46,227 bases of DNA, taken from NCBI GenBank assembly GCA_013204555.1, contig JABMNO010000064.1:1-46227 (forward strand). Reading direction: 5' to 3'. The notes below the pieces were generated by a model that saw nothing but the letters and a program-made list of their open reading frames with translations, did no database searches and was not told the DNA's origin. This stretch comes from Chloroflexota bacterium. GTDB lineage: Bacteria > Chloroflexota > Dehalococcoidia > Lucifugimonadales > Lucifugimonadaceae. The stretch's first letter is position 1, and every line of letters begins with the position of its first letter. A program made the translations under genes and the position numbers. Of the stretch, positions 27,401-34,452 are shown piece after piece.

Positions 27401-30400
27401 CGATACGTGGAAGTCGGAAATGTACGGGTCATGCCCGTTTGAATCACGGGCATCGTGCGCCGTGAAGAATGAATCTCGCTCATCATGGAAGTTTGAGTCC
27501 AGCCCATTGTGGACATTTGAGCCCAAGCCATCATGCGCCCCACCCCTGGAGAGTTGGGAGTCATGCACATTAGAACGGAATCCATCGTGAATGTTGGAGT
27601 TATCCGAGTCGTGGTTACTAATTGATTCCTCATCAATACCGGAAGAGTCAGAGAAGTCGTGCCCCGTATCGGAAACCGCTGGCCGATGGAAGTTCGTGAA
27701 AATCACGTCATGCAACGCAGACGATGTTGCTACGTGGCCTTTAGAGATCCTGGCGTCGTGTCCAATGGACGCGATCGGGTCGTGGATCGAGAACGTCGCA
27801 TTGTGGAATCCAGAGTAGTTTCCATCGTGGATTGCTGAGGTCGAACCATCGTGTTCCTGATCATCACCACGGGAGAATCTATCGTCGTGGAATCTGCTTC
27901 CAAAGCCGTCGTGAATGTCTGATGTGTCCGGGTCGTGGTTTCCAGACGTGAATGAGTCATGCCCAATTGAACGCAGTGGCTCATGACCGCCGGAAGACTG
28001 TGCTGGCTTGTGGGTGTTGGAAAGAGATCCATCGTGAATCCCTGATGAAGTCGCCACGTGATTTCGAGACAGGAACGGGTCGTGACCAGATGAGGCTGTG
28101 GCGTCGTGAATCGAGAATGCTGCATCATGGAAGCCAGACCGGATTCCATCATGGACATCCGAGAGAGAGCCATCGTGCGCTCCGCCTCTCGACACGCTAT
28201 CTTCGTGGAACTTACTTCCGAAGCCATCGTGGACGTTGGAGTTCGCAGAGTCGTGATTACCCGATGAGAACGCGTCGTGACCTGTTGAGTCCACAACGTT
28301 ATGGCCGCCCTGAGACGTAGCTTTACTGTGGATACCAGAGTAGAGACCATCATGTACGTCAGAGGTCTTGGGATCGTGCTCCTCAGAAAGGAACGGGTCA
28401 TGGAAGACCGAGTCTATTGGCGCGTGAGTGTTGAACTCAGATTCGAACGCCGCATGGAAGTTAGAGTCATACCCATTGTGGAGTTGAGACGCACTGCCAT
28501 CGTGTCCGCCACCCTGGGATTCCACGAAGTCGTGGAAGCCTGAGATCGCTCCATCATGGACGGCAGACGTCACACCATCGTGGTTCCGGGAGAAGAATGA
28601 ATCATGCCCCGTGGAGATGGAAACGTCATGACCACCCTGCGAAATAGCCTGGGAGTGATCACTTGAGAAAAGTCCGTCATGAATCGCCGATGTCGACGCT
28701 ACGTGAGCATCCGACAAGAACGCGTCATGGCGGTTTGATTTTGCGGAGGAGTGAGACTCATATTTCGACTTGACGGCGTCGTGGAAGTTAGAGTCGATTC
28801 CGTTGTGAAGCTGAGATGACGTCGCCTGGTGCGTCCCGCCCTGAGACAGCGATGCGGCGTGGCCTGTATCCGAGTAGACACCATCATGTATGTCCGAGGT
28901 CGATGGGTTATGGCCCTTGGACGACGCTGCGCTGTGACCGGTTGACTTGATTGCGTTGTGAGACTGCCGTTGTGACTCGCTAGCATCATGGAAACCGGAG
29001 TCGCGTCCGTTGTGCTCGCTGGAAGCCGATCCGTCGTGCTCACCACCCCGAGAGAACTGAACGTCGTGTGTACCAGAGAAGACGCCATCGTGAATGGCGG
29101 AAGTACCGGAGTCGTGACGGTTTGACAGGAACGAGTCGTGGCCCAGAGATTCAATGGGATCATGCTGGTCTAGTTCAGAGAGCACCGCGTCGTGGAATCC
29201 AGAACTGACTCCATCGTGAACGTTAGACGCGCTGCCATCATGCGTACCGCCTTTTGACTCGACCGCCTGGTGGTTGATCGACCGGAATCCATCATGAACA
29301 TTAGAGTCTGTGCCATCGTGGAGTTCGGAGAAGAATTCGTCGTGACCGCTTGAGAGAACCACCCTGTGGCCACCGGACGAAACCGTACTGCTATGCGAAT
29401 CAGAGTAGAGACCGTCATGGACGTCCGATGTCTTGAAATCATGAGCCTTCGACAGGTACGGATCGTGGCCGGTCGAATCGATCGGCTTGTGGTTTCCTTC
29501 ATTTGATTCGGAAGCCTCGTGAACGTTGGTGAACGCGCCATCATGGACATCTGACGTACTCGGGAAATGGTTCTCTGAGAAGAACGCATCATGACCGAAC
29601 GAAACCTCTGGGTCATGGGTAGCGGAGATTATCGTGTCGTGAAAATCAGAGAACAGTCCGTCATGCAAAGCTGAGTCGCCTGCAACGTGATGCCCGGAAA
29701 GGAACGAGTCGTGCCCACCGGTTGATTTGGCCGCAGAGTGCGTTCCACCTTGAGACACCGTTGACTCATGGTTAGTTGACTGGAACCCATCGTGGATAGC
29801 GGACGTGGACGCGTTGTGGTTCTGCGATAGGAACGAGTCATGACCACTCGATCGTGCAGGGTCGTGACCAGAGTCGGACGTCGACTGTGAGTGACCTACG
29901 TTTGAGATAAAACCATCATGGAAGTCAGAGGCCGTGCCGTCGTGCAGTTCAGAGAAGTACGAGTCGTGGCCGCTAGAGTCTTCCGAACTGTGGGAATCGA
30001 ACTCAGAATCCTCCGCGTCGTGGAAACCAGAGTTGGTTCCATTGTGAATATCAGACTCTGACCCGTCGTGAGAACCACCCTGGGAGGCAACTGCGTCGTG
30101 CTCCGTCGAGCTAAATCCATCGTGAATGGCAGATGTCGTCGAATTGTGCTTTGACGAGAAGAACGTGTCGTGACCAAGTGAGATCTGTGGATCGTGACCA
30201 GATCCAGAGTCAAATGCGCTGTGTGTCTGGGAGTTGAACGCGAGGTGCAGTTGTGAGGTTTCCTGAACGTGGTTCAGTGACGCCGAGAAGAGCGAATCGT
30301 GACCTTCGTTTTCGAGCTCCGAAAGCAGGATATTGTGCGATCCGGACTGCGCAGAGTCGTGTGTCCCGGACTTTGTTGGGTCATGAATCTTTGATACGTC

Positions 30401-31963
30401 TGAATCATGGGAAGCAGAAAGAGTCGGACTGTGTAGTAAAGACTTAGCCGACTCGTGGCCTGAGGCTGAATCCGTCGCGTTGTGCGCCGAGGAGTCTTCA
30501 GCGTCGTGCGATGCGGACTCAAACGGGTCATGACCAGACGCGGACTGGGTTGGGTCGTGCGCCGCGGAATCTTCAGAATCATGGAGTCCCGAAATAGTCG
30601 GTGAGTGCCCAGCATCTCTCAATGCGCTCACGGCAGTGTCGTGGGAGCTCGATATCGAGGTATTGTGCTGTACCGAATCGCTAGGCAGATGTCCAAACTG
30701 TGAAATCGCTGTGCTGTGCAGAGCTGATTCCGTGGAACTGTGCTGGTTCGAATCAAATGGATCGTGACCAGTCGCTGAGAGAAGGGCGTTGTGCGAGAAG
30801 GTCTTCGACGTATTCGCATCATGCGGTTGAGAGGAGATCAGAGGATCGTGGCCAGCCTGTGAAATTGAGGGGCGGTGAAGCACCGAATTGACTGTCCCAT
30901 GGAAGTCAGAGAAGTACGGGCTGTGACCACTGGCTGACACGCCTGATTCGTGTGTAGCAGACGTCTGGGCCAGGTGAGCAAATGAGTCCAACGGATCATG
31001 CCCGGCGTTAGAAAGAAACGCGTCATGGGCAGCGGACTGGAACGAGTCATGACCATCTGAAAGCGACGAGTTGTGGAATCCAGACACTGTCGGATCGTGG
31101 TCTCCACCATCACCTGAGCCGGTCTTCTTGTCGGACGTCTCGCCAATAAGGAATGCTGTCGGCCAGCTTCCGTCCCAGAAGATGGTCGCACTCTTGGTGC
31201 CCAGCGTGTTCTGCAGACGCACTTCACTCACCGTGTAGCGGAACCAGACGTCATCTTCATCAGATAAATCGAGTCCAAAGACGGTGATCGTCGTTGACGC
31301 GTTCGCAGGGAGATCCACAATAGCGGCATCGGCGAGAACCCACTCATCCTCTGAGTCCCATGCGCCGTTCCGATTGAAGTCAACCAGAACATTGACGAAA
31401 CCACTTTGAGTGGAGTTTGAACCATTCTTGACTTTCAGGGTAAGCGGATTGTTGCCTGGCGTTCCGTCGTCACCGTTGTCTTTATTTACCTGCTTCGAGT
31501 CGGCCTCACCGTCGACATTTTTTCCAAAGTGCAGTGCGTTGAAATCAATGTGGCGCGGCCCATCGTTAGCGAGCAATGAGGGGTAAATAGCACCCTCTAC
31601 TCCGTCAGGAGCGTCACCAAAGTCCATTAGCGTGCCGCCAGGGGCCTGCGTGATGTTGACCGGTCCCTGAACACCAGCCGGAACGGGGGTCACTGTGCCG
31701 TCAGCGTATTCACTGCCAAGACCAGCTTGAATACCAGTTGTCGCCGTGCCGCCGACGCTATCGATATTTACAGAGGCGTCCTGAAAGAACGTAATTGTGG
31801 ACGTAGAAGATTCGTGGCTTGTAGCGGAAGGAGCACCACCGTTGCTGGCAAGGACAACCGATAGCGGTGCGAGCACCGCTGCAAGCAGTAACAGAAACGC
31901 GAGCGTCCCTATCCAGCTTTTTGGGATTGTCCTGTGGACTAGCCTTGCGGTTTCAGTGCTCAT
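24473..31963 (-). CDS. Giant secreted octapeptide-repeat protein (SxxHDxxx)
   Basis: A 2496-residue protein. Residues 16-40 form a signal peptide or anchor (LAFLLLLAAVLAPLSVVLAS). About 110-255 is a GEVED-like domain (MDFGDAPDG, NDGPRHIDF, VLVDFNRNGAWDSEDEW). Residues 288-2328 are an uninterrupted octad repeat, S-x-x-H-D-x-x-x, with some units of 9-10 residues. About residues 2330-2496 form a C-terminal region with Asp/Asn-rich loops resembling calcium sites (DNDADGIVSAGD, DVNKNGVYD, DFNGNGYYDLGED). There is no LPXTG or PEP-CTERM sorting signal. I do not recognise the repeat. It likely forms a long extracellular fibre or sheet with ranks of His/Asp (metal or proton binding) and Ser (possible glycosylation). 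An AGGGAG site lies 12 bases before the ATG. Confidence 0.9.
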   Translation of the reverse strand: MSTETARLVHRTIPKSWIGTLAFLLLLAAVLAPLSVVLASNGGAPSATSHESSTSTITFFQDASVNIDSVGGTATTGIQAGLGSEYADGTVTPVPAGVQGPVNITQAPGGTLMDFGDAPDGVEGAIYPSLLANDGPRHIDFNALHFGKNVDGEADSKQVNKDNGDDGTPGNNPLTLKVKNGSNSTQSGFVNVLVDFNRNGAWDSEDEWVLADAAIVDLPANASTTITVFGLDLSDEDDVWFRYTVSEVRLQNTLGTKSATIFWDGSWPTAFLIGETSDKKTGSGDGGDHDPTVSGFHNSSLSDGHDSFQSAAHDAFLSNAGHDPLDSFAHLAQTSATHESGVSASGHSPYFSDFHGTVNSVLHRPSISQAGHDPLISSQPHDANTSKTFSHNALLSATGHDPFDSNQHSSTESALHSTAISQFGHLPSDSVQHNTSISSSHDTAVSALRDAGHSPTISGLHDSEDSAAHDPTQSASGHDPFESASHDAEDSSAHNATDSASGHESAKSLLHSPTLSASHDSDVSKIHDPTKSGTHDSAQSGSHNILLSELENEGHDSLFSASLNHVQETSQLHLAFNSQTHSAFDSGSGHDPQISLGHDTFFSSKHNSTTSAIHDGFSSTEHDAVASQGGSHDGSESDIHNGTNSGFHDAEDSEFDSHSSEDSSGHDSYFSELHDGTASDFHDGFISNVGHSQSTSDSGHDPARSSGHDSFLSQNHNASTSAIHDGFQSTNHESTVSQGGTHSAAKSTGGHDSFLSGHHVAGDSALHDGLFSDFHDTIISATHDPEVSFGHDAFFSENHFPSTSDVHDGAFTNVHEASESNEGNHKPIDSTGHDPYLSKAHDFKTSDVHDGLYSDSHSSTVSSGGHRVVLSSGHDEFFSELHDGTDSNVHDGFRSINHQAVESKGGTHDGSASNVHDGVSSGFHDAVLSELDQHDPIESLGHDSFLSNRHDSGTSAIHDGVFSGTHDVQFSRGGEHDGSASSEHNGRDSGFHDASESQRQSHNAIKSTGHSAASSKGHNPSTSDIHDGVYSDTGHAASLSQGGTHQATSSQLHNGIDSNFHDAVKSKYESHSSAKSNRHDAFLSDAHVASTSAIHDGLFSSDHSQAISQGGHDVSISTGHDSFFSRNHDGVTSAVHDGAISGFHDFVESQGGGHDGSASQLHNGYDSNFHAAFESEFNTHAPIDSVFHDPFLSEEHDPKTSDVHDGLYSGIHSKATSQGGHNVVDSTGHDAFSSGNHDSANSNVHDGFGSKFHEDSVSRGGAHDGSLSDVHDGIRSGFHDAAFSIHDATASSGHDPFLSRNHVATSSGIHDGSLSNTHKPAQSSGGHEPLRSIGHDSFTSGNHDPDTSDIHDGFGSRFHDDRFSRGDDQEHDGSTSAIHDGNYSGFHNATFSIHDPIASIGHDARISKGHVATSSALHDVIFTNFHRPAVSDTGHDFSDSSGIDEESISNHDSDNSNIHDGFRSNVHDSQLSRGGAHDGLGSNVHNGLDSNFHDERDSFFTAHDARDSNGHDPYISDFHVSTSSAIHDGLYSDIHSPDVSSRHDPAKSFGHDALLSNGHDSESSDVHDGAYSGVHKASISDAGFHDAIRSTGHDPLESRSHVATSSSIHDGLFSNSHEPNKSKFGKHDPTASNAHSAASSAEHDPVRSAGGRHDAFDSFGHDAFFSEKHLPLTSEVHDGAFSTVHDVAISSGGLHRPEESVSHDPLLSSNHDSATSIVHDGIFSFAHNTTQSQGGHDVTISIGHDAFFSENHDANTSFIHDGLFSKFHSPDISEFGGHNPEASRAHDVIASAIHKPVTSTGGAHRASESNSHDPFFSRGHDPETSWIHDGFFSEYHNPDVSRFGGHNPIASDDHDPLASAVHDAVISSGGGHEPSESFGHDPFFSENHDTETSWIHDGSLSGYHDPDDSQSSSHAPQDSFGHDSFLSKQHDPATSWIHDGAVSNYHNPDQSKWGNHNPSLSDAHTSTSSALHDPVRSSGGAHRPAQSLGHDAFLSENHDADTSWIHDGSFSDYHDPAISATGHDAFRSFGHDPFLSRQHDPKTSWIHDGIFSNYHDPVISDFGGHNPVESANHDTILSTIHQPLISSGGAHQVNLSLGHSAFFSEQHDVATSWIHDGALSVYHDPGLSQGGVHKPSESVFHDPFLSEQHDPKTSFIHDGIFSKFHEPTLSVGGTHRANVSLGHDAFFSENHDSATSFSHDGSLSRWHDPALSSGGGHNAAVSTAHDGFFSEEHDPRTTWFHDGAISGWHDPLLSVGTGHDGSTSQFNGHDPIASFGHDPLFSIEHDTLTSNVHDGIASRLHDPDLSGLHFSAISVGHDVPFSRVHVPSTSSIPPAVYATTTDIVVDSDGDVTVGDGATSTPSSIDATSTALTSFQPVGHSPTSTQPFILSELPAHVILFDNDADGIVSAGDDLVLDVNKNGVYDVATDKVILDVNNSLVNTEPAVCSLNSVGDLLSIFFRDFNGNGYYDLGEDIIIDGNGDRFFNESGPPQPYVNP
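24981..31102 (-). repeat. Coding repeat tract: octads in 68/41-residue alternating blocks
   Basis: The tract is about 6.1 kb, roughly 240 octads. From about 31100 to 30180 the octads are simple and irregular. From about 30180 to 24981 they form blocks. A long block has eight octads with lengths 8-8-8-8-10-8-8-10 (68 residues). A short block has five, 8-8-8-8-9 or 10 (41-42 residues). Blocks open with SxGHDxF and the third octad is usually SxxHDG; I count about 36 such HDG octads. Long and short blocks mostly alternate, giving a period near 109 residues. Copies near 25.6-26.5 kb read SWIHDG, others SAIHDG or SDVHDG. Confidence 0.9.
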
Positions 31964-32091
31964 GTACTGACAGATCTCCCTGCTTGATCGTCGTCAATCT
32001 CGTTGTCACAAATCCCTGCGTTATTCGTCTGGTCTGGTCACCTCTGCAAGTCCCAGATTCAAACAAGCACGCAGCCACACGCGGGTCTCCC

Positions 32092-32110
32092 GGGGAGCAT
32101 ATTCCTCCCC
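32092..32110 (-). promoter_or_regulatory. Hairpin in the leader of the giant gene
   Basis: A perfect 6-bp G/C-rich stem, ggggag/ctcccc, with a 7-base loop lies within the proposed 5' leader. I compared the leader by eye with c-di-GMP, TPP, glycine and SAM riboswitch cores and found no match. The rest of 31964-32404 shows no gene. Confidence 0.3.
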
Positions 32111-32136
32111 AAGCCTCCGAAAGATACTCCATGTGA

Positions 32137-32166
32137 GTTATCTGCGCAATAAACATTTAGTGACAA
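32137..32166 (-). promoter_or_regulatory. Candidate promoter of the giant-protein operon
   Basis: On the minus strand, TTGTCA (32166-32161) and GATAAC (32142-32137) are separated by 18 bases, a fair sigma-70 match. It would give a leader of about 165 bases before the ATG at 31963. Only visual matching supports it. Confidence 0.35.
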
Positions 32167-32301
32167 AAACACTAATTCTTTCGATTGTTGTCTGTAGGGG
32201 GAGTTCTCGCCATCACGGACTGCGCATTTATACCCAGTAATTCACCAAATCTTTACCCTCACCAATCTTTCCTGCGTGGCGCCGGCCGGATGCCGCCGCG
32301 A

Positions 32302-32330
32302 TTGTTCACTCCGAGGGTCTCACGTATAAA
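32302..32330 (+). promoter_or_regulatory. Candidate promoter of lpdA
   Basis: TTGTTC (32302-32307) and TATAAA (32325-32330) are separated by exactly 17 bases. The implied start of transcription is about 65 bases before the lpdA ATG. This is the best sigma-70-type match I saw in the window. Confidence 0.55.
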
Positions 32331-32404
32331 ATCGACTCTTCCGAAATCAACCGTCTCGCATCAGACTGTAGTTACAGCAGATATCAACTCCCGGAGAACC
32401 ATTA

Positions 32405-33814
32405 ATGCCAGAAACTAATTTTGACCTTGTTGTAATAGGCGCGGGCCCTGGTGGCTATCACGCAGCAATCCGTGGCGCTCAACTTGGCCTCAAAACGGCG
32501 GTAGTTGAGAAAGACGACGGCACTGGCATTGCTGGAATCGGCGGGGTGTGCCTCAACTGGGGCTGTATTCCAAGCAAGTCCCTATTAAAGAACGCTGAAC
32601 TGGTGAACACTCTTTCCAATGCCGCGGATTGGGGTATTTCGTTCGATAATTTTTCTGCTGATATTTCAAAAGCTATCGACCGTTCACGCAAGGTCTCCGG
32701 GCAACTTGTACAGGGCGTCAGCTACCTGCTGAAACAGAACAAGGTTGAAGTTTTCCGTGGCGCAGCATCACTTACCAGCGCCACGACGGTTTCCATAGAC
32801 GATGGGACGACGCTCACAGCGAAGAACATTGTGCTGTCAACTGGAGCTCGACCTCGCAGCCTGCCAGGACTGGAAATCGACGGCGAAAAGATCATCACAA
32901 GTCGACAGGCCCTTGAGACCCGTGTGGCGCCAAAGGCGATTGGCATCATCGGTGGCGGAGCCATCGGCGTTGAGTTCGCCTACTTCTTCCGCGCATACGG
33001 CGCTGAAGTCACCATATTTGAGATGCTGCCCCACCTCGTCCCTACAGAGGATGAAGATGTGTCGGTGGAACTTGAACGGGCGTTCAAGAAGCAAGGAATC
33101 AAGTTCGTAACCAGCGCCCGGGTCAGTGGGGCTGAAGAGCGCGGCGACGGCATGGTAATCAAGTACCACGCCAATGGAGAAGATTCCGAGTTTGAGTGCG
33201 ACAAGGTGCTTCTTGGTGTGGGTGTGCAACCCAATACAGATGGCCTGGGCCTTGAGTCAGCAGGCGTGAGCCTGGACGGACGAGGCTTCATTGAGATTGA
33301 TGATCGCATGCAGACCTCTGCGCCCGGCGTGTATGCCGTTGGCGACGTAACCGGGAAGATGCTCCTTGCCCACGTCGCATTCGCTCAGGGTGTAGTCGCC
33401 GCCGAGGCCATTGCCGGGCGCGACCCGGAGCCGCTGGATTACACCAACATGCCGCGCGCTGTGTACTGCGAGCCGCAGGTGGCTGGGGTAGGCCTCACTG
33501 AAACACAGGCCAGGGAGCAGGGCTACGAAGTTGAGATTGGCAAGGTCCCTTGGCGCGCGGTTGGCAAAGCAATTGCGGGGGGCCACATTGACGGCTTCAC
33601 CAAGATCATCTCCGACAAGAGTTCAGGCGACATCCTGGGTGCGGCACTGGTTGGGCCAGACGTAACGGAGTTCCTTGCAGAGATCAGCGCTGTGAAGATG
33701 CTGGAAGGCACGCCTAGAGAGATCGGCCAGACGGTCCACGCCCACCCCACGCTCTCTGAGGGAATCAAGGAAGCGGCCCTGGACACCTACGGCGAAGCGA
33801 TTCACTGGATATAG
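32405..33814 (+). CDS. lpdA: Dihydrolipoyl dehydrogenase
   Basis: This 469-residue flavoprotein begins with the FAD-binding VVIGAGPGGYHAA. The redox disulfide is GVCLNWGCIPSK (Cys49, Cys54), the NAD-binding motif is IGIIGGGAIGVEFAYF, and the second FAD motif is GVYAVGDVTGKMLLAHVA. The catalytic base is HAHPTLSE (His447, Glu452). It regenerates lipoyl groups of 2-oxoacid dehydrogenase or glycine cleavage complexes. No E1 or E2 genes are adjacent, so it is a stand-alone copy. A small insertion (DDGTGIAGI) precedes the disulfide. A ribosome site (ggag) lies 8 bases before ATG, and a hairpin follows the stop. Confidence 0.95.
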   Translation: MPETNFDLVVIGAGPGGYHAAIRGAQLGLKTAVVEKDDGTGIAGIGGVCLNWGCIPSKSLLKNAELVNTLSNAADWGISFDNFSADISKAIDRSRKVSGQLVQGVSYLLKQNKVEVFRGAASLTSATTVSIDDGTTLTAKNIVLSTGARPRSLPGLEIDGEKIITSRQALETRVAPKAIGIIGGGAIGVEFAYFFRAYGAEVTIFEMLPHLVPTEDEDVSVELERAFKKQGIKFVTSARVSGAEERGDGMVIKYHANGEDSEFECDKVLLGVGVQPNTDGLGLESAGVSLDGRGFIEIDDRMQTSAPGVYAVGDVTGKMLLAHVAFAQGVVAAEAIAGRDPEPLDYTNMPRAVYCEPQVAGVGLTETQAREQGYEVEIGKVPWRAVGKAIAGGHIDGFTKIISDKSSGDILGAALVGPDVTEFLAEISAVKMLEGTPREIGQTVHAHPTLSEGIKEAALDTYGEAIHWI

Positions 33815-33828
33815 GTTTCACATTGTGA

Positions 33829-33849
33829 TCACGGGCGAGCTGCCCGTGA
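33829..33849 (+). terminator. Hairpin after lpdA
   Basis: A perfect 8-bp stem, tcacgggc/gcccgtga, with loop gagct (5 bases) lies 15 bases beyond the lpdA stop. There is no T-run; placement suggests a transcript end. Confidence 0.5.
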
Positions 33850-33871
33850 ACACTCCACGCTCCCACGCCAT

Positions 33872-33899
33872 CCCGTCGCGTGAGCATCCCTGCCCACAG
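33872..33899. repeat. 28-nt palindromic intergenic repeat, copy 2
   Basis: This is identical to 2232-2259 except for one base, which breaks one pair of the hairpin stem (gtgagca/tgcccac). It sits between lpdA and the small membrane protein gene. The rest of the 33815-34020 gap shows no gene. Confidence 0.6.
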
Positions 33900-34020
33900 C
33901 CCCATTGCTTCGAGAACGATGCCAGTCCGCGAGTCCGCCATTCGGTGACCCGCCGCAACGCCACAGGTCCGACTCGCATCGAATCGCTATGCACTTGAAC
34001 AACATATCGGCTAGCGGCCG

Positions 34021-34410
34021 ATGACCCTTACGTCTGAACCCGCGTCCAAAAGTCTTGATGGCGTCGCCCAACTCGCCACCGCCGTCGTGCTCATCACGTT
34101 CATCTCGTTCACGTCGGGGTGGCGACTCTGGTTCACGCTAGAACTCGCCGCCTACTTCCTGGCGAGCGGTGTTGTGATGATTGTGTACGCCAACAGTAGC
34201 CGACGTCTGCCGCTTAAGGCGCTGGCTGAGACGTGGCTGCCGATCCTACCGTTGCAACTCGTAGCGTTCGTGGTCCTGTTTGGCGTCGGCGTTGCATTCG
34301 CTGAGGAATCAAGCACTATCGTGGGCGTAGTTCTGATCGCAATCGGATACGCCGCGCTTGCTGCACGCTCAGTAATGCGGCTAGCCCGAGCGTCTGATTC
34401 GACCAAATAA
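34021..34410 (+). CDS. Small four-helix membrane protein, unknown
   Basis: This 129-residue protein has about four hydrophobic segments: VAQLATAVVLITFISF, WFTLELAAYFLASGVVMIVY, LPILPLQLVAFVVLFGVGVA and TIVGVVLIAIGYAALAA. Short charged ends suggest an integral membrane protein. No motif identifies a function. It stands alone between the lpdA terminator and a strong hairpin at 34419-34449. I regard it as a real gene because of its length and clean helical pattern, but the start (ATG at 34021, no clear ribosome site) is unsure. Confidence 0.6.
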   Translation: MTLTSEPASKSLDGVAQLATAVVLITFISFTSGWRLWFTLELAAYFLASGVVMIVYANSSRRLPLKALAETWLPILPLQLVAFVVLFGVGVAFAEESSTIVGVVLIAIGYAALAARSVMRLARASDSTK

Positions 34411-34418
34411 CCGGACCT

Positions 34419-34449
34419 TGGTAATGGGCGGGACTCCCGCCCATTACCA
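34419..34449. terminator. Strong bidirectional hairpin
   Basis: A perfect 14-bp stem (34419-34432 with 34436-34449) with a 3-base loop lies between convergent genes, 9 bases after one stop and 3 bases before the other. It is the longest perfect stem I saw and would serve both strands. T-tracts are missing. Confidence 0.65.
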
Positions 34450-34452
34450 GAT

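Noticed and set aside
25104..30447. Many open frames on both strands within the giant gene
   Set aside because: They are by-products of the periodic HD/S codons, follow the same repeat spacing, and lack ribosome sites or independent domains.
24981..31102. Regularly spaced similar sequences suggesting a CRISPR array
   Set aside because: The spacing is in codon multiples inside one unbroken 2496-codon frame, units are degenerate in DNA, and there are no unique spacers or cas genes. It is a protein-coding repeat.
31964..32160. Possible riboswitch in the giant gene's leader
   Set aside because: By-eye comparison with c-di-GMP, TPP, glycine and SAM cores found no conserved sequence blocks; only a simple hairpin is supported.
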